A stretch of 64,000 nucleotides of DNA from Elymus sibiricus (Eukaryota > Streptophyta > Magnoliopsida > Poales > Poaceae), in NCBI GenBank assembly GCA_039707655.1, contig CM077671.1, positions 367,624,720 through 367,688,719 of the forward strand, written 5' to 3'. Below the pieces are notes generated by a model. The model searched no databases. It saw nothing but the letters and a program-made list of their open reading frames with translations, and had not been told where the DNA came from. Both the position numbers and the translations under genes were made by a program. Of the stretch, positions 1 to 11,822 are shown one piece after another; within the stretch, counting starts at the first letter, position 1; the number at the start of each line of letters is the position of its first letter.

Positions 1-3000
1 TGTAGCCCAGGGCTTCCTGTAACAACATAATATAAGCAACAAGCTTAAACAATTTCAGACAATCCAGGCATTGTATCAAGACAGAGTTGATCAAGCCCTC
101 AAGATCAAAACATAAGGAGTAAAGAAATCAAATATCTGTTGCAAACTGAAATTTTGAGTCTCTCCGTTATGAATGTCTCCTAATCAAGTTACAGAGCAAC
201 CAAAATGCTTGTAATGAATTACTATGTCAACTAAGGGCCAAGCATTTCTTGTAGAATATCATACCTTGCCATGCAATATTCCTTTCTTTCCAGCTTTGCT
301 TAGGACTTCAACATGCAACTTATCGTTTGTAGGTGGTTCCTCACAAACAAACTCAAATTCATCCTCCCATCGTGGATCCCTGTTCTTCTTGATCACCTAG
401 TACAGAGAAGGGAAATTCAAGTGCCATAAAGCATGAGAACACATCATAACCTTTCTAAATAACTACTGTATGTGTAAGCACCTGATATATACTACAGTTA
501 CAAATACCTTTGTTTTCTTCTCTTCTCCTTTAAAGATTATCTTTGCATATGGGTTTGTGTGATGCTTCCCTTCAAGATCTTGAGCTTCGTGAACAACAAC
601 AAAAAGCAGACCACCTCCAGCTGGAGTATTGTCTGGAGCTTTCTGTACTTCATCAACACCATCCACACTTTCTTTCTCTATGTCTTCTTCCTTGAAAGGC
701 TTATATGTAGCCTCCAAAATAATCTGACCACGAGATTTCTCATTTTGTATATCATTTGGATCCATGGTCTTCAGTAAGTTAAGAGTCATCACTTTAGTCT
801 CCTCTGGGGGAAGTTCTTTCAACAGAATCCTGTTCATGCCCATCTTTTCATGTTTACCAACCTAGAAATATCAATGAAATAGCTTCGCTGCATATTAACT
901 GGTAACGTATACGAAAAGGAACTACTTCAGACTTCATGAACAAAGGAAGCCATGCCTGTTCCCAGTCGAAGACATTAATCTCCAGTGACTGGTTTTCTGG
1001 ATCTGTCACGACAAATTTGAAATCTTCATTCCACTCTGGATTGAGATTGCTGTGCTTCACTGATGTTTTCTTGGATGGAAGCTTGTCATCTGTCATCTTA
1101 AGTTTCGCATATGGATCTGATTTACCCAGCAGATCCTTCTTTTTCAGATTTTGAGCCCTTACAACCTTCACAAATAGAATTCCAACAGGCTTCTTTGATG
1201 CTCTGTCAATATGCAGAAGCCATTAGCAACATATATTTTAAAAGCACTACAGAGGCAACTACAGAGTGATCAACACTATACTTTGAGGCATCCATTATAG
1301 GGACTTCTAGTGTCTTTGGCCACAGATACATGTTCGCAACTTGCTTCTTGATGGTGTCCTGCAAATGCACAAAACAGACTAGTTGAATAACAAAATATTT
1401 TTATTGATAAGGGTGAAACTAGACACCACATCTCAGGTTTGAGAGATGCAGCATGGATCCACTATTGCCATCATACTACAAGGCAGAAAATCAAGATTTA
1501 GGTACATGACAATGTGGTGTCGTTTCGCATGAGCATCATATAGACTACTACAAGCAACAGTGGCATACATACAACAAATTTGATGTCAATGTTACAGAGA
1601 TAGAGATGAAATAATTCATTTTAGAATCAACACCTAAATCAAGTATATGACAAGAATGAAGAAGCTTAAACATGAGAACATTCAGAACAGGAGTGGGGAA
1701 TACCTGAACGAATTTGTAAAGAACAGGAATAGCCATTAAATCTGCTCCGAATAGTTTGAGCCCAAAATCAACATGTGGCTGCAAAACAAATTATAACTAG
1801 TAAAAAGCTAAAACAAGTGATCAGCAGGATAGTAAGAATACAACCAACTACTTGCCAGACCTTCTCCATGAGAGAGACACTAATATTAGCGAAGCAAGGA
1901 AATGTAGGCACCAACGGTTTCAGAGTAATACGAGGCGATGCAAAGACCTGCAGATCCACAATCTGAAAGAACCAAGATAAAAAGAAGTAAATCACTAAGT
2001 TAACTTCTACAAACCACAAAACATACTTTTCATAACAAGACAGAAGGAGTTAATACCTGGACGGTTGCTTTCAACCCATAGGCCTTTGCAACAACGGTAA
2101 CATTGGGATTTGCAGCCCACTTTAGAGATGGTTCCATTATCAACTCTTTCTCATCGGTGATATAGACTTTCATTCCTGGGGAAAGGCATCAAATGTAAAA
2201 CATTTAGCATCACATATGATCAATATAATGTAACACCAGCACATGGTGTTCAAAGCACATCATAATCACAAGTAGGAAATCACAATATCGTTAATTCTAC
2301 GAAGAAAATTGAAGGGTGACAGATTTTTTCAAGTGTAATTGCAATGTACTATGGTATACACAACATATAGCAGATTAACTGGAGTGGTAGCAATCTCTAC
2401 ATATTGCATATCGGAAGCTATAGTAGGTTCCCAAATAACTGCTTTATCAAAGGATGGTAGCCTCATTGCACATGAACGTATGAATAGAACTGCACTTCAG
2501 ATACTGAACACCACAATGACCATATAAAGAGCGTGCATCTGTTCACAAATTCGTGCAAAAAAGATCATACTGATATTCTACTGTAGTTCAAAAGGAAGTC
2601 TGGAACCATGTAAAATATAGCTGCATTATCCATTTGTGTTAAGGGGGAATAAGAACACAAATCTACGAAGCAGAAACATTGTTTTTGCCCTAAAGCAGGA
2701 CCTGATGCGAGTAAAGAAATTGGGTCTGGCGCCTTATGCCTAAGAAATACTACTGACCTTGAAAGGTGGGTGGTAAGCTACCCAGAGTAAGTGTTTCAAA
2801 CTCAACCGAATCTATCTTGTACTTCTCACAGTTCTCAGCAATAATTGGTTTTGCAATATCCTGCGCCATTCTGCAGATAGCCTAAAGGACACACCATATA
2901 GCACATAAGCTTTAATGCCAATCAGAGATAAATATCTTACGCTCAGAGTAATCTACAGCATCAAGTACCTTATTAAGATTGGGCCACATCAATTCCACAA

Positions 3001-3579
3001 ACCTGTTGAGCCAATCAATCTAACAACAAAAAGCAGGTTAAGGATATAAAGAACTGTGAACTGCTACAACTTAAATACATGAGTTTATTACACAATTAGT
3101 TGCAAGCTTAAAATTTTGGGAAGCATACCCTATCATAGTCAGGATTCTTGACCCACATAGGAATTTCAGGAAGGATTCCGTCCAAAGAACTTGAGTCATA
3201 TTCCACAAGTGGGCGAACTTCGACATCCTGAAAGGTAATCAGGAACAAATGTTACCATCATGTAGTACTGGGTTTGACCAAGAACATCATATATCAGTTA
3301 TAAACCGAGCAAAGGGTATAAGCTTATTGTGTCCCAGGATCACATCAGTCAAAATAATTAGACATTTTTTAGCAAAGCAGTTATTGCTAGCACAACTACG
3401 TTCATATACAGCAACATAAAATGATGATTATACAAAGAAAATGAGGTTCAGTGAAAGAAACTGCACACCTTGACATTCGTTGGCTGGAAGTAGATGAAGA
3501 AGTAGTACCCAATAACAATACCAGAAGAGAATCCAAATCCAAATCCAAAGAGACCAAGCACCGTGCTGACTACGCCCAT
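1..3579 (-). CDS. SYT1: Plant synaptotagmin (SMP plus two C2 domains), 12 exons, 3' end cut by window
   Basis: Plant synaptotagmins tether the ER to the plasma membrane, and their SMP domain binds and moves lipids; that is family knowledge. Exons read on the minus strand: 3579-3469, 3227-3129, 3019-2969, 2881-2758, 2175-2057, 1962-1861, 1778-1704, 1358-1282, 1202-956, 861-508, 396-265, 16-1. They join in frame without stops for about 502 codons; the family is usually near 540, so about 40 residues lie outside. Residues 1-31 form a Gly/Phe-rich membrane anchor. An SMP domain spans about 67-249, C2A about 260-350 and C2B about 417-505. C2A keeps acidic loop residues (D276, D282, D332, E334). 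C2B has Asn at 438 (HHTNPYAK) where calcium-binding C2 domains carry Asp. All introns are GT-AG except intron 9 (955-862), which starts with GC. The start was chosen because MGVVSTVLGLFGFG matches the family N-terminus. SYT1, SYT2 or SYT3 cannot be told apart. Confidence 0.95.
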
Positions 3580-3798
3580 CTCTGATTGCTTTCAAGACCT
3601 TAAAATGTATGCCAGCTTTCTATCAGAAATTGCAAAACCAAACAAATAAAAAGATAAAATAGAGAAGGCGTTACTCTAAGGAAAATAAACCAGTCAAAAC
3701 TATATTTATAAATTGCCAAGGAACAACAAGACAAAGCTAATACCAGCTTTTAACACGCTTATTTTCTGCAAATATCCTATTCAAATTTATTCAGATGG

Positions 3799-3875
3799 AT
3801 TTCTGTAGGGCTTTATCGCCTGCCCTAACTTGCTTGGGACAAAAGGCTTTATTGCTGTTGTTGTTATTGTTGTTG
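3799..3875 (+). mobile_element. 5'-truncated Au-like SINE
   Basis: A 77-bp segment contains the hallmark 3' region of Au SINEs (GCCTGCCCTAACTTGCTTGG, then AAAGGCTTT and a GTTGTTGTT tail). It is bracketed by a 26-bp direct repeat at 3773-3798 and 3876-3901 with one mismatch, as expected of a target-site duplication from LINE-type retrotransposition. Only the 3' part was inserted. It sits in the probable leader intron of the synaptotagmin gene. Confidence 0.85.
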
Positions 3876-4160
3876 TATCCTATTCAAATTTATACAGATG
3901 GCATGAAACAATCCCCGATTTTATACTAGTAGTTCTTTAACTTACAAGCATATCTATACCGATTCTGAAAGTTAACATAAAGCAGTTTCTCAAATTAAAA
4001 CTGGAGGAACCAATCAGTGCAGATTCCACCACAGTATGGAAGAAATGCCTCAGACCACATATCACAAAATATTAAGCGAAAGGCCCTTTCAATTAGTGAA
4101 AACGACAGGCAGGTTAATGATATAAAACAAAGCTTAGCATAGCTGATGCCAATCGTCCTG

Positions 4161-4195
4161 AAAATACAAATACAAATACAAATACAAATACAAAG
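4161..4195 (+). repeat. Short AAATAC hexanucleotide repeat
   Basis: Five to six tandem copies of a six-base ACAAAT/AAATAC unit lie in the leader intron of the synaptotagmin gene. A simple microsatellite. Confidence 0.9.
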
Positions 4196-5093
4196 ATAAA
4201 GGTACTTGGGGGCGCAAGGAGAATAGCTGTTGCTTTCGAGTTGATCCCACAGATTTCAGAATAATATAGGGTGGCTCTAGCAAGTTGCATGGTGGAGTAA
4301 AAGGGTGGTGGCACTTTTAGAGATTGTCCTTGCTCAAGGGTCACGTTGGTACTTAATCTTTGCCTTCAAGGCAGGTTTCTTCTTTGGGATCAGATCATGG
4401 ATTGTAAATTGCAAGTGTCAATAAAACTAAGTGATGGGGCAATTATCAAACAATAGAGGTCATCTCAGTCTTACCCAATATGACAATTTCTTCAGAAAAA
4501 ATATGTTAGGTAGAATCGAGTTATTAAAAAAAAACAAATAAAGCAATCTGAAGGAGAGCTGCACACAGATTACAGGGTGTATGTAGTGCCCAAGGAACAC
4601 ATCCGTGCTGCTAAGAAGAGTTCAACCACATCCAGTTGGAGAAACAACCAAGGCTTGATGAAAACGCCTACCAAGGTTGCTGCATTTATCCATCCATTCA
4701 CAACCATGTACGTCCTTGGTAAACACGATTTGATCATGACAGCAACGAAACGTCGCGATGCATCAGAGCATACCGACAGCAGATCGCACGAATGCACCGC
4801 CCGACCGATGGATCAATCAGAACCGGGTCAGCCCACGCCACGGGGAGGACGGCGTTGGTGCGCCCCGTCGAAGCAGATCGGAGCAAGCATCTACCGCAGA
4901 ACAGCCCCCACGGATCCACCCGCGGCAGCGGCACGACCGCCCCGCCCCGCGAATTCGAAATCTACGGCCCCACGGGGCACGGACGGGCTCACGACCCGGG
5001 CCGCCCGCAGACACGCGCGCGCGTGCCCCGTAGAAGAGAACCACAAGGATCCACGCGGGAGCGGTGGCCGGGACGAACAGGAACGACGCGAAC

Positions 5094-5121
5094 GAGAGAG
5101 AGGGAGAGAGAGAGAGAGAGA
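5094..5121 (+). repeat. (GA)n microsatellite
   Basis: Near-perfect GA run with one interruption. It reads as (CT)n in the probable 5'UTR of the minus-strand synaptotagmin gene. Confidence 0.9.
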
Positions 5122-5631
5122 CGAACCAGAGTGCGGCGGTCACGGCGGCGGTCGGCCCCGGGTCTGTCGGCGCGGGCTCAGGGCGCTGGGCGGGCGACCA
5201 TGGGATGGGAGGCGTCGGGGGCTCGTCTGCGCGGCGGAGAGGGGAGGGGAGCGGGGAGGCGGAGGGATCGAATGGGCTTGGGAGGAGTGAATGGCAGGAA
5301 GCGTCCGTCTGGTGCGTGTGCGTCGGGCGCTCGGCACGTTGCGGCACACGCGGCCCCGATCCCGGGCGGGGGGAGCGGAGCGGTGGGGTTAATTAGCGGT
5401 GGTAAGCCGGCTGGGCCCCCACCCCTAATTCAAGACGATTATTAACCGGCCGAGGCTGTGAGGGTCCACCTCTTCTCTCCTCTCCTCTCCGCCTGGGGGG
5501 GAAGGGGAATGATGCGCCGCTGACGTGCGGGCCAGGGCCCTCCGCACACGGCGATGCGTGCGACGCTCGTGCGTCTCGTGATGAACCGTTTCCGTTTTCT
5601 GAACCCGTGGGCGGTGGTCTCCCGTGAATCC

Positions 5632-5671
5632 ACGGTGACTGCGACGGTGACGGTGACGGTGACGGTGACGG
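5632..5671 (+). repeat. ACGGTG hexanucleotide repeat
   Basis: About five to six copies of GACGGT/ACGGTG in tandem, just upstream of the CpG-rich region. Overlapping open frames here are low-complexity translations of the repeat. Confidence 0.85.
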
Positions 5672-7173
5672 GTACTGCTACCTCGGATGCCATATGGGTG
5701 GCAGACCCGCCTTCCCGTCAAAACGCTAACAAAAAAACCAGTAGCGTCTTACTATGTTGTTGTTTTTAAATCGTACCCCTCCGCCTCATAATATAAAACT
5801 TTTTTTTATACTACAGTACTATTGTTGCTGCTTGGCATCCGTCCAAACACAAAAGGTACATACTCATCTGGTAAAAGAAATAGTGGAAGAAACTTGGACC
5901 TGTTTGCAACTTTGCGACAAGCAAAACGTAGGAATTTTGAAGGATTGAAATCCTATATATAGGAAAATTCATACGATGCCATTTGGATCAAGTGGATGGC
6001 TTACCAAAATTCTTATAAAATTCATATAGAAACAGAGCAATTGATAACAATTTCGGTGGAAGACAACCATTTGTTTCCTTCTTCTTCTCCTTGATACATC
6101 AAAAGGACAATTCTGGAGTACTCATGTGTTTGGGATTTCTATAGGAATTCAGGTTACATGGCATCTCACTTTTTCTAGTTTTTCTATACATGCGCCTTTT
6201 GAATACATGCATCTCAAATTGATGATTTCTCTCTTAATATATCGACACACAGATCTCCTGTGTGTTCTTGAAAAGAAATTGCATCCTAAATGGGGTGAAC
6301 ACTCAACTTGGCAAGAACGAAAGGCTTGTTTATATCACATTCAACACCACCAAAAGTATAGATGGCATCTTTTAATAGCAGTTGCATTAGCATTATAATA
6401 ATTACATAGCGATTGAAGATAAGCTTGCATGTGAATTTTGGAGAACCCATTTGCAACCACAATATGTACGATACACCAATAGTAGATAAGTGTGTCCTTC
6501 TCATCGCAAGTGGTTTATATCGATACGATATGTTGCAAAACCGCACCTCCTCGACCCTTGCGCCAGCACCCTCTAGATTCAACAACCGCTCTCCTTTGCC
6601 TCCAGTATGGAGGGGAAGGGATTCTCATCTTCATCTAGTGTGCCTGAAGTTTATTTTGTTAGAATTTGGGGTCGCTCAGGCGGCAATGGGAAAGTGTTTC
6701 CGAGGAGCTTGGGAGTTTCTGTCCGGCTGGTCTCCCTATACGACGGGGTTGGCTCTTGTTGATGTCCGCCGACGTAAATTCATGGTCATCGTCAGTGACA
6801 TCATCGTCGTCACAACATCATCATAATCTTCTATTTTCAAACCTTTACAAGCAAGGGCACCTGTGCGGTGTGGTGTGGGTTGCTTATCTAGATCATGGCA
6901 GCATCCCCATTGATATGCCTGGGACAATTGACAATCTTCGCTGCACGTGACAGTCTATCATTGCAATGATTCAATGATGTTTGTGCATCCACATACCTAC
7001 ATGTCTTTACACATACATCGGTGCTTGAATTTCTCGGTATTATCTATCGGTGTGTAAGACATTGCAGCCCAATGATGACTAGTCATGTTGTGGCTTTGGC
7101 GAGAATTTTGAGAAATATGCATCGTAGTTGCAATTTCTCCATGTCTAGATTTTTTTTCACCCATCATCTAATC
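5672..7173. other. Intergenic stretch with a Stowaway MITE fragment
   Basis: No gene is supported. At 5776-5819 a sequence beginning CCCCTCCGCCTCATAATATA and running into a T-rich tract resembles one end of a Stowaway MITE, flanked on its left by TA; the other end was not found. The rest is AT-rich with nothing recognisable. Confidence 0.5.
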
Positions 7174-7539
7174 GTTGACAATGTTCTTTTTGACCAAGTG
7201 CAATGGATATTGCGCTAACGTTCGATCTGGAGAGCCTCCCTATCGAACAAATTGTCTCCCCTCCCCCCTACGACATCTCATAACATGCCCTAAATGAGCC
7301 AAAAAGGCCCAATTTCCTGTTACTGCCAAAGCCTCAAAGACTAGTATTAGATCAGACATTGAATAGCGACAAAAATGTTTGTAGCTAATGCCATAGAAGA
7401 GTTTTATGCAAGAAACTTATAAAATATACGTTTGAACATAAGTTTTGTTAGATTTGTCGAGCAATTATTGACAAACGTCACAAAGAAAACTTATAGCAAA
7501 TTTGTTATTATTTTGTTGTGCGACTATTTGCAAACTCCC

Positions 7540-9975
7540 CAAAATTCTATCATGGCAAATTATTTTTGGACCGTGAAAAAATGGACCATGGAAAATTTTC
7601 TTTCGTTTTGGACAATAGTAAATTTCCTTTTTCTGGATCATGGCAAGTTTACCTCATAGACCATGGGAGGCAAGATTACTTCATGAACATGGTAATTTCA
7701 TTCTTTTGTACCATGTCAATTTATTTTCCTTCTCTAATCATGGAAAAATGTACTACATAGAACAAGGCGATTTCTTTTTTATATCATGAAAACATTACTT
7801 TGTGGGTGATGGAAAATTTACTTTACTAATCCTTTTGTATTTTTGCAATGCTCTGTACCATGGCAAATTGTACTGCATGGGACACGACAAATTCTTTTTG
7901 TATCATGGCAGACTTATTCCATGAATCATAGCAAATTTACTAAAGAATACTTTTTACGTATTTTTGCTTGTGTTTCCTATCATGGAACATTTTACTATAT
8001 GGAACATGCCAAAATTCTCTTTGTGTATAATGGCAAATCTGCTTCATGGGCCATGGCAAAAATTATTGAAAAGAACCTTTTTGTATTTTTTGCCTTTGTT
8101 CTCTATCATGGCAAATTTTGGAACATGTCAAAAAATATAACTTGCCATGGTGTAAAAGGATAGTTGATCATTTTTTAAACTAGATAGTTAATCATTTTGA
8201 TCTTAATTTGCCAAGGCGAAATCATCTTTAAAAGGTGCCATATTAAACATAAACGTATGTAGAGTGGAGAACATATTAAATTGCAATCGTAATTTGCCAT
8301 TGCAAAAAAAATGATGCTGGACACATATGCATGGTAATGAAAGTTGCAATGGCAAAAATACTTTTCGAAATATATGCACCGTAATAAAATTGCCATCAAT
8401 TGTATATGGTGAAAGATGGGCATGGCAATTACACATTAAAATTGTAGGTATGTTTTGTAGTAACATAAATATTCCCATGTCAGATTGTTTTTAGCATGAC
8501 ATGTGATTATATACTACTTGACATGATACTCTATAACAGATAATGGAAATTTGTGTGCAAGAACTACCATGACACTAAGTTGTCATGATGTTGAGTGCAA
8601 AAAGAGTATGACAATTGCGTATAATTGTTTTCTGAGGATCAATCGCGCCGCTTGGTTTAAATTTAAAAGTCTGGGATCTCATCCGAGACCACATCTATAA
8701 CAAAGTCTGGTGGCATCATCAGCCACAACTTGCAAATTAAGTTCTTCTCCTACCCCTACCTTAGCCAACTTATGAGCGGCGTAATTTGCAGATTGACGCA
8801 CCATGACACTTTGACATCACTGAAAGCACGCATCATTTCCTTAATATCCTCAACACTTGGCCCCGCTGCCGACAGGTTCTTGTTCGAGTCGGCAAGCATG
8901 CTTGCAACCACCTTGCTATCTGTCTCAAGGTGTAGCTTCTGGGCGTTGATACCCGCAGCTAACTTGACTGCCCGTCGACATGCCTTCAGTTCTGTCGTCT
9001 CGGCGTTCGTGACTCCGTCAAAGAAGTCACAGGCTGCAGCACGGAAGTCGCCTTGGTCATCCCAGATGTGTGCCAGCATGCTATCATATATTATACCATG
9101 GAAAATCTAGGAAGTTGCCATGTGTGCATGGCAAAAAAGTTAGGAATGTTGTTTTCCAAAAATATGGCTAATTTAGGGGTTTGCCAAGCTACACAATATA
9201 AATTTATCACATGATCAATAATTGCCATAGTATCTACCAAATGAAAATACCATGGTAGAGTGAATTTGCACGTAATCTACAACAAACATGCCATGGTGAA
9301 TACAAAAATAATGCCATGATGCAGTTCAAAAAACAGAATACACCTTGAAAAAACAATGAAACCTAGATGGGATGATGCCTTTTGCGTTGAGCACTCACAA
9401 ACAAAATCATTCACTTTTTGAATTAGTTGTTGTCGGGTTATTTCAAGTACTTATCTAGCTAGGAACCACTATATTACCATGGAACAATTGTGCTACTTCT
9501 GAAAAGTATTATGCTTTAGACATGGCAATTATTATGACATGCCACCTATACATACAACATATCATGTCTGATGGCAAAAAAAAAAATCAATGATTATGTT
9601 TCTCTGTCATGGCAAACAAATATGTTTAACATGGCAAACTTAAAAATCTTTCATGCGAACAATTTTCAAACTTACCATCTTATCAGTAGAAAAATATTTT
9701 TTGCAATGGCCATGAACTAAAGAACTTTTCCCTAGCAGTTTGCCATGAATTAGAAATAGGCTATATGTTGAACAGTAAAACAAAAGGAAGGAACAAAAAT
9801 GCCTGCACACTATATGCTCTGCAAAAGAGTAAGCAAACAAGGTACAAATGTCAGCTTAATGGATGCAAAATTGCCATGGAAAAGCACGGTATTAATTTGC
9901 TAACGGCAATGGATTTAGCAGGAGCCAATTATGAGCATGGTGTGTTTTCCCATGGAAAAAAGTTGTAGAAATTGC
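7540..9975. repeat. Dispersed TTGCCATG-type sub-repeat field
   Basis: Dozens of short copies of CATGGCAAA or its complement occur every 30-60 bases, with variable spacers and no fixed unit length. They dominate the interior of the probable MULE and explain the many short open frames rich in 'HGKF'-like peptides. The array stops where the captured RNase H fragment lies (8663-9085) and resumes after it. Confidence 0.8.
8663..9079 (-). pseudogene. RNase H-like (RVT_3 type) gene fragment, frameshifted
   Basis: On the minus strand the translation has the layout of plant RVT_3 RNase H-like domains: an AETTELKACRRAVKLA helix, then LHLETDSKVVASML with the conserved Glu-Thr-Asp-Ser strand. Near the end, an AANYAAHKLAK-like segment and PPDFVIDVVSDEIPDF before a TAA are in other frames, so at least two frameshifts are present (near 8800 and near 8735). 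The N-terminal strand with the first catalytic Asp is missing. It sits abruptly inside the sub-repeat field, which suggests capture by the surrounding element. Such domains occur both in LINEs and in host genes; which source applies is unknown. Confidence 0.75.
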
Positions 9976-9997
9976 CTCCGCTTTGAAATATGAGAAC

Positions 9998-10070
9998 CTC
10001 ATCTTTTTTTTCAAAAAGGAGGAATGCCCCCGGCCTCTGCATCAAAACGATGCACCTCATCTGCGACAAC
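9998..10070 (-). mobile_element. LINE-like 3' terminal fragment
   Basis: Read on the minus strand, the sequence contains TGCATCGTTTTGATGCAGAG, then GCCGGGGGCATTCCTCC, TTTTTG and an A-run. This hairpin-like GATGCA box followed by a GGCCGGGGG stretch and an A-tail is a recurring 3' end of grass LINE-like elements. A second example, on the plus strand, lies at 44940-45005. Only the tail is present. Confidence 0.5.
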
Positions 10071-10344
10071 ATCAACAAGAAATGGACCTCTACGCACAAC
10101 GATGGCTCTCCATTATTTCGTATATGTCGGCCCCGGTGAGCATGTCAACGAGGTAGACGAGGGACACTAGATGCTCAAATGAAGAAAGGTTTGAGCAGGA
10201 GGGGATCGATGACTCATCATGAGTGGACACAGGGGTCGACAAAGTCGCAAAAGGGGGCGGGCGACGGTTGAGGATGCAGCAGGCGGCGGCGACGACGGAC
10301 ACGAGTGCGAGCACGTCGAGCGACCACCACGGATCCAACCTGAT

Positions 10345-10497
10345 GCTCCTCATTGTCCGCCTCGTAGAATGGGGAGGGCGGTACGACTCCAACCTGCTCC
10401 TCCCCGGCCGCCTCGGAGAAGGGGGAGGGGCGGCGTGGCTCCGAGCTGCTCCTCCCCGGCCACCTTGTTGAAGGGGGAGGGCGGCAGTTGATGTTGC
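10345..10497 (+). repeat. Three imperfect copies of a ~52-bp GC-rich unit
   Basis: Three successive units each contain a CTCCTC start, a CCGCCTCG-like box, GAAGGGGGAGGG and a variable tail. They lie in the GC-rich right part of the probable MULE and generate overlapping open frames on both strands, which are not treated as genes. Confidence 0.65.
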
Positions 10498-10847
10498 TAC
10501 ATGGGGAGGTGACGAAAGCCACGATGGTGAGCACAACGAGTGGCGAATGGGGGGCGTGCGCGCCGGGCGAGGAAGAGCCTGAGGCGGCTCGTGGCAGAGG
10601 GGTAGAATGAGTGGCTCGGGGCGAGTGGAGTTATTGGGCATTTCATCGGTCCTAGTGGAGGGGAGGGGGCGTTCGCCCGCAACCTGGCTAGATCGAATGC
10701 TTTAGAAAAATGACGTGGCAACCATCTATACTTCAAGATGCGTGCGCTTAATCCGCCGGCCGGCGCAGCGTTCCTGCTAAAACCTTAAAAATCTGATGTC
10801 AGACTTTTATCCTTTTATATGATATATGCCTCAAAGAATAATACGTA

Positions 10848-11760
10848 GAATGAAACTTGCCATGTGGCATGAAAAGGGGTGCGCGTAGCAAATTTTAGCC
10901 AGCTGCATGGCTTAGCAGGCAAGGAAGTGTTAATCCCGTCCAGCCTTGCGGTCAAATTCAAGGCCATGTTAGTGGTCGTGATGCAAACAACTCACGGTGG
11001 ATCGATCGTACGTGTCACGTCGTGCGATAGTGGAGAACCAGGACGTGGATGGTGACCCGGGTAATTATCACGCATAAACACATAATAAACGGCTCCACCT
11101 GGCTACATGCTTGTGTGCATTATTAGCACCAGACAGGCCAAAAATGGGCCTCGCTGTCGCGCGCGTCGTGTAGGAGTATTTGCTAGTAGTACCAGTGCGA
11201 AGTGTCGGCAGCGCAGCGATGGACGAGACGAGGCCGGACGAGCGCGTGCTGCTCTCCGAAAACGACGTCGGGTCCGGAGGAAATTGTCCGATCGACCGGA
11301 TTGGGCGACACATGGCCTGACGTATCTGTTGTATACTCTTTTAAACGGGAAAAGGTCGAGCATTTCTTACACTCGCATTTGTTGTTGTTGTTGTTGCTGC
11401 GAGAATATTGTCTTTCTTCATGGAGATGAGATGCTGGTGTGTGCTCCTGCCGGCACGGTCGCGGGGAGGCGTGACGAGCGCGTGAGGTATCGGCAGTTCG
11501 GCACGGTGGTGGCGCGCGCATGCGGCAAGCCGGCAAGGCAGAAGGCCAGGAGACGAGCTTCTCTCCACGTGCCCGATCAGACTTGTCGGCGCTGCACGCG
11601 ACCTCCCTCCCGTAGCGCCCGCGCCCCGGCAGAAAACAAATCGTTATGCCCTGTCTCCGCTCGTGAGGCGACGGAAGTTTTTTTTTAATTGATTGTTGCA
11701 TCGAGGCGACGGAAGAGGCGAGCACGGTAAAAACGGAGCACGGCCCACCAGTCAGACTCG
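10848..11760. repeat. Diverged segment duplication, copy A (uninterrupted reference copy)
   Basis: This stretch aligns by eye with 14165-14422 followed by 42397-43690 (copy B), and more loosely with 45728-45990 followed by 47078-47180 (copy C). Shared landmarks include GCATGGCTTAGCAGG, CGATCGTACGTGTC, ATAATAAACGGCTCCACC, ATTAGCACCAG, AAGTGTCGGCAG, GGAGGAAATT, GTGGTGGCGC and CTCCGCTCGTGAG. Base composition is mixed, with CpG-rich parts and a short GTT microsatellite near 11380. No coding frame is consistent between copies, so it looks like non-coding DNA, perhaps old promoter-type or transposon sequence. Confidence 0.75.
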
Positions 11761-11822
11761 TAAAATAGGAATATCACACGAATAAAAAAATCTCAAAAGT
11801 GTAAAAAATGCGATGACATGTA

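Larger units (their letters stand above)
3580..5300 (-). promoter_or_regulatory. Probable 5'UTR exon, leader intron and CpG-rich promoter of the synaptotagmin gene
   Basis: Upstream of the ATG the sequence is AT-rich and intron-like up to about 4770, then very GC- and CpG-rich to about 5400. A CGGTATGC donor-like site at 4775-4768 and a TCAG just before the ATG (about 3582) would remove a leader intron of about 1.2 kb. The GC-rich exon would hold a CT-rich tract (GA repeat on the plus strand, 5094-5121), common in grass 5'UTRs. The splice sites and start of transcription are inferred; only the base composition and candidate signals are seen. Confidence 0.45.
7174..10722. mobile_element. Probable long-TIR Mutator-like element with internal sub-repeats
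   Basis: The left end (7174-about 7300) and the reverse complement of the right end (about 10610-10722) match in order: a GTTG-CA-GT start, a TTTTT run, TTCGATCT, a CCCCTCCCC stretch and an ATGCCC box. The ends are flanked by CATCTAATC (7165-7173) and CATCTATAC (10723-10731), a possible 9-bp target duplication with two differences. The interior is full of CATGGCAAA/TTTGCCATG-type sub-repeats, in one orientation at 7540-8160 and mostly the other at 8200-9970. It also holds a broken RNase H fragment and a LINE 3' end. No transposase was seen, so it would be non-autonomous. The class call rests on TIR length and target-site size. Confidence 0.5.

Noticed and set aside
1768..2019. Alternative reading through the donor after exon 6 of the synaptotagmin gene
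   Set aside because: The frame continues only as unlike-family sequence; the GTCTGG donor at 1860 restores the expected SMP sequence in exon 7.
4577..5445. Several overlapping open frames of 110-237 codons on both strands
   Set aside because: They lie in the CpG-rich probable 5'UTR/promoter of the synaptotagmin gene, are Arg/Pro/Gly-rich in every frame, and match no family.
7540..9975. Regularly recurring short repeats that might suggest a CRISPR-like array
   Set aside because: Units are 8-10 bases, irregularly spaced, in both orientations and in a plant genome; they fit transposon sub-repeats.
10090..10641. 183-codon minus-strand frame
   Set aside because: Proline/serine-rich translation of GC-rich tandem units inside the probable MULE; frames on the other strand are equally open.
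11103..11725. Open frames of 75-193 codons in segment copy A
   Set aside because: Not conserved in frame in copy B at 42400-43690, so unlikely to be coding.
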